Assembly (NCBI RefSeq): GCF_900107035.1
Contig: NZ_FNOJ01000016.1
Location: 1-63,038 of the forward strand
DNA: 63,038 bases
Direction: 5' to 3'
DNA from: Alicyclobacillus hesperidum
GTDB lineage: Bacteria > Bacillota > Bacilli > Alicyclobacillales > Alicyclobacillaceae
This document shows positions 1 to 6,191 of this stretch, in pieces (positions within the stretch are counted from its first letter, which is position 1; the number at the start of each line of letters is the position of its first letter). The position numbers and the translations under genes are program-made. Below the pieces are notes generated by a model. It worked only from the letters and a program-made list of their open reading frames with translations. It did not search any database and was not told where the DNA came from.

Positions 1-486
1 AATGCGCACGAATCTGTTACGTTACGCGAACGTAATGCGCAGGTTGCGGGGCTACCTAACCAGACACAACATAACCAAACCAAAACACTGAGTGGTGGTG
101 AAAGCGCGCGTGCGCGCGAGGAGATATCTCTGGAGTTGAACCGGTTGTTGGGAAAATCTCCAAATCCCATGCAGGTGGAACTTATGGCCGCATACTCGGA
201 ACCTGGTATTGGTATGGATGTCGAGTTGGTGAAACGAGCGATAAGAGTAGCCGCGCTCAAAAACAAGGACTTGAACTATGCCACGGCAATCTTGAAAAAG
301 CAGCATGAGAGGGGGATACAGACTGTCGCGCAAGCTGAGGCAGACGACGCTTCGCGCCAGGCGGCAATCGCATCCCGTGCGAATGAAAAAACGCCACGTG
401 GAACGAATCGAACACGGGACAAGCCTGTTGATCCCGATCCTCGATACGCCAATTTCTATGCGCTTTTTCCCGAGGAAGCCAAGTGA
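1..486 (+). CDS. DnaD-like replication protein, C-terminal part (5' partial)
   Basis: The frame is open from the first base, so the gene begins upstream; a TTG at 136 is internal. The visible 161 residues contain a DnaD/DnaB-type C-terminal domain (DnaB_2 family), recognisable from the helical pattern LLGKSPNPMQVELMAAY ... AALKNKDLNYATAILKK ... GIQTVAQAEA, followed by a charged linker. The protein ends RYANFYALFPEEAK, nearly the same tail as the chromosomal DnaD at 59299-60066 (RYANFYQLFPDG). DnaD-like proteins of phages and plasmids help load the replicative helicase. It probably replicates this element. The N-terminal half and true start are not visible. Confidence 0.75.
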   Translation, partial: NAHESVTLRERNAQVAGLPNQTQHNQTKTLSGGESARAREEISLELNRLLGKSPNPMQVELMAAYSEPGIGMDVELVKRAIRVAALKNKDLNYATAILKKQHERGIQTVAQAEADDASRQAAIASRANEKTPRGTNRTRDKPVDPDPRYANFYALFPEEAK

Positions 487-556
487 CGGCCGTGGAATCG
501 GGTTGGGGCAGGGTCATTGTACTTATTGCATGTGAAGATGGGGGAGGGGAAAGGTG

Positions 557-784
557 ATGGGCGAATTGCAAAGCACCCTATTCGAAGTGGGGGAAGGGAA
601 TATATCACCAAGGACAGTTGTCCGCCGTAAGGAAGCTGATCTGCCATTGCACCATTTTTGGTGTCGCAGAGACGACGAATGGCGAGTCCTTCATGCGATG
701 GGCGAAATCTTTGGAGTTATGTGTCCGGTGTGCGGCAGGTTGATGAAGGAAGTTAAAATCATCCAACTGGAGTTGGATATTTAA
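557..784 (+). CDS. Small CxxC protein, unknown function
   Basis: A 75-residue protein. ATG at 557 is favoured, with a purine-rich GGGGAGGGGAAAGG just upstream; GTG 554 is also possible. It has an HHFWCRRDDEW segment followed by CPVCGRLM, so Cys/His residues could bind one metal ion as in small zinc-ribbon-like proteins. No membrane segment or signal peptide. It lies between the DnaD-like gene and the coiled-coil protein, among the early genes of the element. No family was recognised; metal binding is inference from the cysteine spacing. Confidence 0.5.
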   Translation: MGELQSTLFEVGEGNISPRTVVRRKEADLPLHHFWCRRDDEWRVLHAMGEIFGVMCPVCGRLMKEVKIIQLELDI

Positions 785-813
785 ATCCAATGTGAGATAA
801 GAAGGTAACGAAC

Positions 814-1134
814 ATGTACAAATCATTTTCTGCCATTTTGAAAGAGACAGAAGAAGTCTATCAGAGACTGGAACGCTATGAACAAGTTATGAGGCGTCTT
901 AAAATGCGTCTTGAATCCTCTGTAAGGGATTTTAAACCGGGTGGCGTTAAAGATTTCGACCTGTGCATTGCGGACGCATTAGAAGCGGTGTTAGAGGCCT
1001 TAGACGACGGACTGCATTATCCGGATGATTATACGGATCGATTTATAAAGTTAAAAATCTATCAATTGCGGAATCAACAGAATGCGTTTGGGGAGAGATA
1101 CCATGGAGTTGTTTTGGGACTGGGAAATAACTAG
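814..1134 (+). CDS. Hypothetical helical/coiled-coil protein of the element
   Basis: A 106-residue, mainly helical soluble protein. Residues 1-40 are rich in Glu, Lys and Arg with hydrophobic residues at heptad-like spacing, suggesting a short coiled coil; the middle is acidic. ATG 814 follows a GAAGG stretch at about 800-805. It overlaps the start of the next gene by 32 bases. No family recognised; its place beside the replication gene suggests a replication or regulatory helper, but nothing in the sequence proves this. Confidence 0.5.
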   Translation: MYKSFSAILKETEEVYQRLERYEQVMRRLKMRLESSVRDFKPGGVKDFDLCIADALEAVLEALDDGLHYPDDYTDRFIKLKIYQLRNQQNAFGERYHGVVLGLGNN

Positions 1135-1318
1135 AAGGCACGTGTTCATGGTCGGGGTCAAGGGGTTTCTGACTTATTTGAAGTCGAAATATCCGGAAAT
1201 GGGGTTGTATAGCATTTCTACAGATTGGCTTGGTAATCGTGCTTATTCAGCAAAGGTGAAAGGATCGAGGGGCGACATTATCATTCGGTGGAGGAGTGAC
1301 ACTTACAAATGCATGTAA
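1103..1318 (+). CDS. Hypothetical small protein of the element
   Basis: A 71-residue basic, aromatic-rich soluble protein. ATG 1103 is preferred over the in-frame ATG at 1082 because GGGGAGA (1090-1096) is correctly spaced before it. It starts inside the end of the previous gene, and its own end overlaps the 40-residue membrane protein that starts at 1309, so the genes are probably translationally coupled. No known domain. Confidence 0.45.
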   Translation: MELFWDWEITRRHVFMVGVKGFLTYLKSKYPEMGLYSISTDWLGNRAYSAKVKGSRGDIIIRWRSDTYKCM

Positions 1319-1431
1319 ATAAAGACTTGGTTACAGTGATGATGTCGGGAGCATCTACTATCGCTCTCAGTGGTTTGGTGTTCTTTCCGTGGAAGTTTTT
1401 AAGTTTTATGAAACGTAAAAGGGGTGAATGA
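1309..1431 (+). CDS. Tiny single-span membrane protein (40 aa)
   Basis: ATG 1309 preceded by GAGGAG at 1291-1296; the stop TGA (1429-1431) overlaps the next ATG (1428). The 40 residues comprise a short polar start, one hydrophobic span (about 13-34) and a strongly basic end (MKRKRGE). A hydrophobic span followed by a basic C-terminus resembles filamentous-phage coat or minor coat subunits, but so do many phage membrane peptides. First of a run of such proteins. Confidence 0.5.
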   Translation: MHVNKDLVTVMMSGASTIALSGLVFFPWKFLSFMKRKRGE

Positions 1432-1658
1432 AAGTGACGGATTTGGAGATTGGAAGATTTGGTATGCAATATATGGAGCGATATATATACACACATCAGC
1501 CGGAGGATATTCCTCCGGCTTCAGTCCTACTGGGTGTTTTAGTGTTCATAGTATCGGGCTTTATATTGTGCAAGATTATAGATTGGGTCATATTTATAAA
1601 GTATCCGAAAATTAAAAAAACAAACGATTTGGTTACTCCCCTGAAAGGGGAATATTAA
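1428..1658 (+). CDS. Small single-span membrane protein (76 aa)
   Basis: ATG 1428 overlaps the preceding stop (ATGA) with AAAAGGGG upstream. A soluble acidic N-terminal 30 residues is followed by one hydrophobic segment (SVLLGVLVFIVSGFILCKII, about 32-51) and a basic C-terminal tail. The coding sequence contains a perfect 10-bp inverted repeat (1498-1520). No family recognised; belongs to the membrane-protein cluster of the element. Confidence 0.5.
   Translation: MKVTDLEIGRFGMQYMERYIYTHQPEDIPPASVLLGVLVFIVSGFILCKIIDWVIFIKYPKIKKTNDLVTPLKGEY
1498..1520. repeat. Perfect 10-bp hairpin with 3-nt loop inside a phage gene
   Basis: AGCCGGAGGA (1498-1507), loop TAT, TCCTCCGGCT (1511-1520). It is GC-rich in an AT-rich setting and lies within the 76-residue membrane protein gene. 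Filamentous phages carry a stable hairpin as packaging signal on the single strand; alternatively the RNA form could stall ribosomes or protect mRNA. Function is not established. Confidence 0.5.
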
Positions 1659-1693
1659 TTATTTTCGTCTCACCCAATGTACCTTATGGGGGA

Positions 1694-1722
1694 TTGATAG
1701 AATAAATCCGATAAATTACGAT
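1694..1722 (+). promoter_or_regulatory. Candidate promoter ahead of the coat-like gene run
   Basis: TTGATA (1694-1699), 17 bases, TACGAT (1717-1722), in the 163-base gap (1659-1821) between two membrane-protein genes. The gap also holds a 21-codon ORF at 1741 of doubtful meaning. The -10 element matches consensus only in part, so this is weak. Confidence 0.25.
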
Positions 1723-1821
1723 TGTTACAAGGTTTAATAAATGAGTAAAGAAAATGCATATTTTCACCTGTGGGCAAAAGAGATTCATGGAGGCTCAACG
1801 GGATGAGGCGGAGGATTGGTG

Positions 1822-1980
1822 ATGGGCTCGGGGGAGACGTTGGGAGCGACAGTTGATCTGCCAAGTGGATCATTTTACGTTCAGTATTCCATCAGTCTTG
1901 GCGACGTAATTATTTGTTCTCTCCTAGCTTTGATCCTAATTGTGATTATTTTGAGATGGATATATGACGTGGTGTTTTAG
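1822..1980 (+). CDS. Small single-span membrane protein (52 aa)
   Basis: ATG 1822 with GGCGGAGG at 1807-1814. The 52 residues have an acidic/polar N-terminal half (MGSGETLGATVDLPSGSF) and a C-terminal hydrophobic span (about 28-46, VIICSLLALILIVIIL) ending RWIYDVVF. No signal peptide. Acidic N-terminus then a single span fits a phage coat-type subunit; the C-terminus is less basic than in the paralogous pair downstream. Confidence 0.5.
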   Translation: MGSGETLGATVDLPSGSFYVQYSISLGDVIICSLLALILIVIILRWIYDVVF

Positions 1981-1991
1981 GGGGATACCAA

Positions 1992-2102
1992 TTGTGGCCT
2001 GTGTTGCATACTGGCATTCAAGTGGTCGAAATTTGGACTATTTGTGCAGTACCTGCTGTTTTTCTTCTGATTGCATCCATTTTTCCTAAGTGGTGGCGAT
2101 AG
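1992..2102 (+). CDS. Tiny single-span membrane protein (36 aa)
   Basis: TTG start at 1992 with AGGGGG at 1979-1984, spacing about 8. One hydrophobic span (IWTICAVPAVFLLIASIF) and a KWWR end. Too short for family assignment. It is supported by ribosome binding site, spacing and its place in an unbroken series of similar genes. Confidence 0.4.
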   Translation: MWPVLHTGIQVVEIWTICAVPAVFLLIASIFPKWWR

Positions 2103-2105
2103 TTT

Positions 2106-2240
2106 ATGACTCCTTCCGTGATGTCCGGGGTATTCGGCTGGTTTTTCTCCTGCCCCGAAGTATTGGAATTTGTCTTTGGGATTAGTTCCATAGTTGCTTT
2201 GGTAATGGGGATAATCGGCATGACATTCGGGAGGGATTAA
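2106..2240 (+). CDS. Tiny single-span membrane protein (44 aa)
   Basis: ATG 2106, three bases after the previous stop; the ribosome binding site is poor, so translation is probably coupled. One hydrophobic segment (about 22-40, FVFGISSIVALVMGIIGMTF) and a short FGRD end. No family recognised; one of the coat-like peptides. Confidence 0.45.
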   Translation: MTPSVMSGVFGWFFSCPEVLEFVFGISSIVALVMGIIGMTFGRD

Positions 2241-2242
2241 AC

Positions 2243-2401
2243 ATGTATTTTGGAAATGTGTGGGATTGGAATTTTTTCTGGCAAGTCTTTCAGAATTTCT
2301 TGTCAAGTGAAAGCCCATTCGTTCTCATTGTTGTCGCCGCGATGGTCGTTGGTATTCTCTTAGCCGTCATTGTCGGGGCGATTAAAGGTATGAGGAACTA
2401 A
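2243..2401 (+). CDS. Coat-like membrane protein A (52 aa), paralogue of next gene
   Basis: ATG 2243 with GGGAGGG about 8 bases upstream. Aromatic/polar N-terminus (FWQVFQNFLSSESPF), one membrane span (VLIVVAAMVVGILLAVIV) and a basic end (AIKGMRN). It aligns without gaps with the 59-residue protein encoded next: FW..(V)..NFLSS.SPF.LIV.AA..VG followed by a basic end. A polar N-terminus, single span and basic tail without signal peptide is the layout of Pf3-type major coat proteins, which insert through YidC. Coat function is inference. Confidence 0.6.
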   Translation: MYFGNVWDWNFFWQVFQNFLSSESPFVLIVVAAMVVGILLAVIVGAIKGMRN

Positions 2402-2581
2402 ATGAATTCAACTTTGAGTGGGTTTTACATCCCTGATTTATCCGAGGATTTCGATATGAAATACTTTTGGAAGATAGTTGCCAACTTCCTTAGTTCCATT
2501 AGTCCATTCGCTTTAATTGTAGGAGCCGCTTTGATCGTCGGATTGGTCATAATGTTTGTAGTAAGGGGGATCCGACGATAA
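2402..2581 (+). CDS. Coat-like membrane protein B (59 aa), paralogue of previous gene
   Basis: ATG 2402 directly abuts the preceding stop codon. N-terminal 18 acidic/polar residues (IPDLSEDFD) precede FWKIVANFLSSISPFALIV, a hydrophobic span and the basic tail VVRGIRR. Clear tandem duplicate of the preceding protein. The acidic N-terminus, span and Arg-rich C-terminus match the charge pattern by which major coat proteins pack around ssDNA. Likely virion subunit by inference. Confidence 0.6.
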   Translation: MNSTLSGFYIPDLSEDFDMKYFWKIVANFLSSISPFALIVGAALIVGLVIMFVVRGIRR

Positions 2582-2776
2582 ATGCCTAACTTGATATCTA
2601 ACTCTGACATGTCTGAGTTTTGGGGATATCTGCATTGGGGTTTGTTGCAAGCGGCACCATTCTTAATGATGGTCGTGGCATCCTACGCCGTGTACTTGGT
2701 CATACGTATTGTTAAAAATGCTATTTGGCCTGATGCGCGTGAGGATGACGACATAGATCAAGATATGGAAGATTAG
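2582..2776 (+). CDS. Coat-like membrane protein C (64 aa), diverged paralogue
   Basis: ATG 2582 immediately follows the previous stop. Contains SEFWGYLHWGLLQAAPFLMM, a span and IRIVKNAIWP, which follows the same FW ... PF.hhV.A ... basic pattern as the two preceding genes, so it is probably a third, diverged copy. It adds a very acidic tail (DAREDDDIDQDMED) absent from the others. This could make it a minor or capping subunit. Function inferred only from context. Confidence 0.55.
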   Translation: MPNLISNSDMSEFWGYLHWGLLQAAPFLMMVVASYAVYLVIRIVKNAIWPDAREDDDIDQDMED

Positions 2777-2787
2777 GAGGAGTTATT

Positions 2788-2970
2788 GTGTCAGTAATTT
2801 CTGCAAGCGCTGTAAACTGGGGATTCACTTCGAATGATGTCCTGTCAAATTCAATGGCTCTATTCAGCACTCTCGCAGGTTTTGTGCTGCTCGGTATCGC
2901 AATCGCATTCGCGCCTCGCCTTATCACGCTTATTAAGTCTGCAATTTTGGGGCGAAGCAGTTCGCGATAA
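2788..2970 (+). CDS. Major coat-like protein candidate (60 aa)
   Basis: GTG 2788 with GGAGGAG at 2776-2782. A 22-residue polar N-terminus (with Asp), a span (LFSTLAGFVLLGIAIAFAP) and a basic tail (RLITLIKSAILGRSSSR). This resembles mature pVIII of filamentous phages in size and charge layout. The span and the following PRL.(T/D)L(I/L) stretch are clearly similar to the C-terminal anchor of the FN3 protein at 6919-8409 (SLAGFILLGICIFFIPRLIDLL). It is followed by a hairpin (2996-3030). Major coat role is inference. Confidence 0.6.
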   Translation: MSVISASAVNWGFTSNDVLSNSMALFSTLAGFVLLGIAIAFAPRLITLIKSAILGRSSSR

Positions 2971-2995
2971 ATTAGATCCCACGGAATGGATGAGC

Positions 2996-3030
2996 GGGCA
3001 TCAGGGACGTTTAAATTGCCTCTGATGTCC
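2996..3030 (+). terminator. Hairpin after the coat-like genes, possible attenuator
   Basis: GGGCATCAGGG (2996-3006) pairs with CCTCTGATGTCC (3019-3030), giving 11 pairs including two G-U. No U-run follows, so it may be a weak terminator or an mRNA 3' stabiliser. In Ff phages a terminator separates the abundant coat gene VIII from gene III at the matching place. Confidence 0.4.
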
Positions 3031-3069
3031 GACTCCCACTTCAGTGTCAAAAGGGAGATGTTTTCCGTA

Positions 3070-4293
3070 ATGAGAGGGAAATACTTTATTTTGAAAATGG
3101 TAGCCTCCCTCTCAATAAGCATGGGATTTCTTTCTAATACCGTGTTCGCAGGAGGTTATCAAAGCGGCACAGTGTGGTATACGGGTGTTTATATGGGGAA
3201 CGAATTTAACGGGTCAGGTACATATGATGACGGATTGATGAGCAATTATGGATATGAAAATAACGAGTTTATGCAAGACGCGCTTGATGATACGAAAATG
3301 ATCCATTCTGTTGTAGTTGAAGGCGAGTGGGGTGCCGGAGTAACCGTAACCCTGGGGCTTTGGAATATTCAAACAGATAGCAGTGGCAACGTGATAGGTA
3401 CGCCCACTGAAGTGGGTACCCAGACAGTCACTCCTTCGGAAATTGGGCAACGCATTTCACTTAGTCAAGCCGTCAATGCTATAAGCATTCAAGCAACTGT
3501 TACTTCTTCTACTTCAAATGGATATTTTTACTTATACAAGATGTTCGGTGATGTAACCCAGTATACGCCCTCTGGAGAATCCATCTTTAACGTTCCACCA
3601 TTTGCTAATACACCGGTTACTACACCGGTTACAAGTGTATCCAGTGCGGGCGTCGTGAATGTTTATAGTGTGCAAACTCCACCTAATTGGCCTGTGATTG
3701 AACAAGGTATTGCGGATGACATTATAAGCGAAATACCCGCTATTCCAGATCCGCCTTCTGGTTCTGATGCGATTTCAATTTCTTCTCAATTGCAAATATC
3801 TATACCAAATAGCTATCCGGAGTTATCTACTCCTGTAATTACTGGTATACCTGATTCGCCTCCGGAAACAGGAGCAGTATCTTTTGATTTCTCTGATAGC
3901 GGAGATACAAGTTCAATTGCAGTACCTACTTCGGATAGCAAACCTTTTTCTATTAAAGATCCGCTCGCGGGACTTACACATTCGACGGGGATACCAACGC
4001 CTGGGGACGCTCCAAATACTTCAATGGTTCCAACTACGCCACAGGGTAATACTCCCCTCCCGAAGAACAATCCGCCTGACATAGGTACTGCACCATCCTA
4101 TTCGGCAAATACTGCATCTTTAGGGATATTGCCGTCGCCGGCAGGGAGCGGAATCATTCCTATGCCAAGTGGCTCCTCGGGTACAGATTCCAATACTCCG
4201 GAGCCAGTTACAAACTCTAGTACAAGTGCTCCTAATTATTATAAAAATGGTATATCTGGAAATGCGGATCCGATGTACAATTATAATCCATAG
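3070..4293 (+). CDS. Secreted Pro/Ser/Thr-rich protein, possible adsorption or spike protein
   Basis: ATG 3070 is chosen because it gives a clean signal peptide (MRGKYFILKMVASLSISMGF..., cleavage after about Ala24) with AAGGGAG at 3051-3057; the frame is open further upstream to 2986. The mature protein of about 380 residues has a beta-rich N-terminal domain (about 25-180, Tyr, Gly, Thr-rich) and then about 200 residues rich in Pro, Ser, Thr and Asn, as in extended, often glycosylated stalks. No C-terminal anchor. It lies between the coat-like genes and the membrane-protein genes, where filamentous phages carry their adsorption protein. The glycosyltransferases at 8761-11003 could act on it. 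No homologue recognised. Confidence 0.6.
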   Translation: MRGKYFILKMVASLSISMGFLSNTVFAGGYQSGTVWYTGVYMGNEFNGSGTYDDGLMSNYGYENNEFMQDALDDTKMIHSVVVEGEWGAGVTVTLGLWNIQTDSSGNVIGTPTEVGTQTVTPSEIGQRISLSQAVNAISIQATVTSSTSNGYFYLYKMFGDVTQYTPSGESIFNVPPFANTPVTTPVTSVSSAGVVNVYSVQTPPNWPVIEQGIADDIISEIPAIPDPPSGSDAISISSQLQISIPNSYPELSTPVITGIPDSPPETGAVSFDFSDSGDTSSIAVPTSDSKPFSIKDPLAGLTHSTGIPTPGDAPNTSMVPTTPQGNTPLPKNNPPDIGTAPSYSANTASLGILPSPAGSGIIPMPSGSSGTDSNTPEPVTNSSTSAPNYYKNGISGNADPMYNYNP

Positions 4294-4304
4294 AGGGGGT
4301 ATCT

Positions 4305-4445
4305 ATGATGACGGCATCGGATATATGGAATTTCACTTCAAACTATGTAGATGCATGCGCTCCTGTGATACTAATTGTTGCTATCGTGAGTGTCGCCGGA
4401 AAACTCATCGATTTAATTACGGGCATATTTGATCGAGGTGACTAA
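4305..4445 (+). CDS. Tiny single-span membrane protein (46 aa)
   Basis: ATG 4305 (or 4308) with AGAGGGGG at 4292-4299. Polar N-terminus, one hydrophobic span (VILIVAIVSVAGKLIDLI), then GIFDRGD. No family recognised. Continues the membrane-peptide series after the secreted protein. Confidence 0.5.
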   Translation: MMTASDIWNFTSNYVDACAPVILIVAIVSVAGKLIDLITGIFDRGD

Positions 4446-4448
4446 CAT

Positions 4449-4970
4449 ATGTTAGCACAGTTTGCATCTAAGTTTTGGGGGTGGCTATCCGCTCTATTCA
4501 ACTCCTTGGCTCGCTTTATTGGCAATGCTCTAACGAGTTTAGGCAATGCGATCATGGGAGGGCTGAAATGGCTCGGTAATTTAATTTCGAAATTATTCCA
4601 AGGGTTATTGAATGGTATATCAAAGTTATTAAATGCTATTTTTTCTCCAATTTTTAGCATAATAAAAGCTTTATTCTATTTTATTGAAGAAGTAGCAAAA
4701 GTATTAATTGATATATTAAAAATAATGTTTCAGGTGGTACATGTACTGCTTTCACTCGCCTGGGGCATTGTCCGAACCCTGGCAGGACTCACATATAACA
4801 ACTCATCGCCGACGTTGCCGTCTGATGTATCATCTCCATTTCAACATATGCAGTCGGTACTGGGACTCCTGCAACTTGACAACTTAGCATATGTTATCAG
4901 GTTTGGAATTTGGATTTTTATCGCTTTTTCAGCAGTGAAAATTGTTGGGAATTGGGGGGTTGGTGAATGA
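4449..4970 (+). CDS. Repetitive amphipathic membrane protein (173 aa)
   Basis: ATG 4449 with GAGGTG at 4434-4439. Residues 1-110 are almost entirely helical, built from loosely repeated units of about 11 residues (LGNAIMGG, LGNLISKL, LNGISKLL), then two more hydrophobic helices; the last (about 148-167, FGIWIFIAFSAVKIVG) is a clear span. The layout resembles pVI-like or DUF2523-type minor coat proteins of filamentous phages, which have a long amphipathic helix and a terminal span, but no diagnostic motif was seen. Its stop overlaps the next start (ATGA). Confidence 0.55.
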   Translation: MLAQFASKFWGWLSALFNSLARFIGNALTSLGNAIMGGLKWLGNLISKLFQGLLNGISKLLNAIFSPIFSIIKALFYFIEEVAKVLIDILKIMFQVVHVLLSLAWGIVRTLAGLTYNNSSPTLPSDVSSPFQHMQSVLGLLQLDNLAYVIRFGIWIFIAFSAVKIVGNWGVGE

Positions 4971-5230
4971 TTACTTTTATAAACAATTTGTTTAATCCTG
5001 TTCTCCAATTACTCAATGATGTTCTGCACTTTCTCAGTCATATGGCTAACGTCACGGGAGCGGGTATCAACATATCAGACTATATATCTTGGATAGGTGT
5101 TTTGGATCCGGCCTGGCAAGGTGACATAGATGCTTTACTATCAGGACTTTCATTTATTGTAATCCTCTTTTTGGCACGCTCGATTTACCGATTCTATCTT
5201 AGTTTGAAAAATGGTATTGAATGGTGGTGA
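4967..5230 (+). CDS. pVI-like small membrane protein (87 aa)
   Basis: ATG 4967 overlaps the preceding stop. An N-terminal amphipathic helix (FINNLFNPVLQLLNDVLHFL), a polar middle and a C-terminal span ending in a basic segment (LSFIVILFLARSIYRFYLSL). The terminal span followed by R..YRF recalls DUF2523/pVI proteins, which sit just ahead of the assembly ATPase in filamentous phage genomes. Similarity is in layout only. Confidence 0.5.
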   Translation: MITFINNLFNPVLQLLNDVLHFLSHMANVTGAGINISDYISWIGVLDPAWQGDIDALLSGLSFIVILFLARSIYRFYLSLKNGIEWW

Positions 5231-5236
5231 GCATGC

Positions 5237-5431
5237 ATGAATGCTAAAGACATAGCACATTCAGTGGTGGCTTCTCCTGCTACGAGTTTACAAACAAGTC
5301 ACACGGTATCTTCATATACGCCATTTAGTTACTTTTTTGAAGTGGGCTTTGGGTTATCTCTAGGCGTGTTACTCGTTTGGCTTCCTGGCATGTGGTTTTA
5401 TCGCAGATTTTTACAACAAAGAGCGGAGTGA
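5237..5431 (+). CDS. Small single-span membrane protein (64 aa)
   Basis: ATG 5237 six bases after the previous stop. About 30 Ser/Thr-rich polar residues, one span (VGFGLSLGVLLVWLPGMWF) and a basic tail (YRRFLQQRAE). No signal peptide, no family recognised. Confidence 0.5.
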   Translation: MNAKDIAHSVVASPATSLQTSHTVSSYTPFSYFFEVGFGLSLGVLLVWLPGMWFYRRFLQQRAE

Positions 5432-5436
5432 TAAGA

Positions 5437-5811
5437 GTGGCTAAAAAAGAGCAATCTCCTATACGAGAAAGATTGGTGATATTGGAGCACGACGGAATGA
5501 CATGTGACATACTTCCGGTACGTGATGTTGGACATGATCGAATTTTAGCAGGGAGCGGCGAAGTATCAGTTCCCATGAAGGATGTCAAACAATTCATAAG
5601 TCCAGAAGGCCGGGTATATGTGGCGCATGTGCCAGAATGGTACATCAATGAATCAAAGCACCTAGCTGAAGTCGAAATGGCAACGGTGATCAATCAAGCT
5701 GTCAACTATCAAAAGCCTGGAACAGTAACAAGTCGGCCTTCAAATTTCTTATTATGGTTTCCGTGGATTTTAGCAGTGTTCGCTATCATCTTTGCTATTT
5801 TGAAAAGATAG
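5437..5811 (+). CDS. Tail-anchored protein of the element (124 aa)
   Basis: GTG 5437 is chosen: GCGGAG lies at 5423-5428 and the sequence becomes protein-like from here (VAKKEQSPIRERL). The frame is open upstream to 5377 over another gene. A soluble domain of about 100 residues with beta-rich character is followed by a C-terminal span (FLLWFPWILAVFAIIFAILKR), so the soluble part probably faces the cytoplasm. It precedes the assembly-ATPase region and could be a partner of it; no family recognised. Confidence 0.5.
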   Translation: MAKKEQSPIRERLVILEHDGMTCDILPVRDVGHDRILAGSGEVSVPMKDVKQFISPEGRVYVAHVPEWYINESKHLAEVEMATVINQAVNYQKPGTVTSRPSNFLLWFPWILAVFAIIFAILKR

Positions 5812-5824
5812 GTTGTGATTTGAC

Positions 5825-6187
5825 ATGCAGGAGGATCGGTTGCAAAAGATACTTGGTGATGACTTATTTAGTGCTACGCCACAAGTTGACAGCATAAAGC
5901 AAATACTTCAGTTTTTTGAGGCTCATGCCCAGCCATTGAGTGTAGCCCAGCTTCGAGCTATAGCCTATTTAAACTACCTAGGAATGCGCGATTTACATAT
6001 GGAATATCGGGAACAGAATAAAGGGCAACATCCATATTCCGGTCTAATTCGATGGATCATTGAATCTGCTGTGAGTCATTCTGATCCCGGGGTCTATATC
6101 AGAGTAATCGAGGCGCTTATCCCTACGCCTCAGACAATAGTACATGCGCAATCGAATAACGAATCGAAAAAAAGGGGGCGTAAATGA
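5825..6187 (+). CDS. Hypothetical soluble protein upstream of the Zot-like ATPase
   Basis: A 120-residue soluble helical protein, ATG 5825, ending in a very basic tail (NNESKKRGRK). No signal peptide or membrane segment. The basic tail and position right before the ATPase would suit a DNA-binding or adaptor protein, but no motif proves it. Confidence 0.5.
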   Translation: MQEDRLQKILGDDLFSATPQVDSIKQILQFFEAHAQPLSVAQLRAIAYLNYLGMRDLHMEYREQNKGQHPYSGLIRWIIESAVSHSDPGVYIRVIEALIPTPQTIVHAQSNNESKKRGRK

Positions 6188-6191
6188 AATA

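Noticed and set aside
1636-1651. TCCCC/GGGGA hairpin at the end of the 76-residue membrane protein gene as terminator
   Set aside because: Only five pairs, and followed by a mixed A/T stretch rather than a U-run.
3399-3421. Inverted repeat around GGTACGCCCAC / GTGGGTACC in the spike gene
   Set aside because: Short, bulged and within coding sequence; probably chance.
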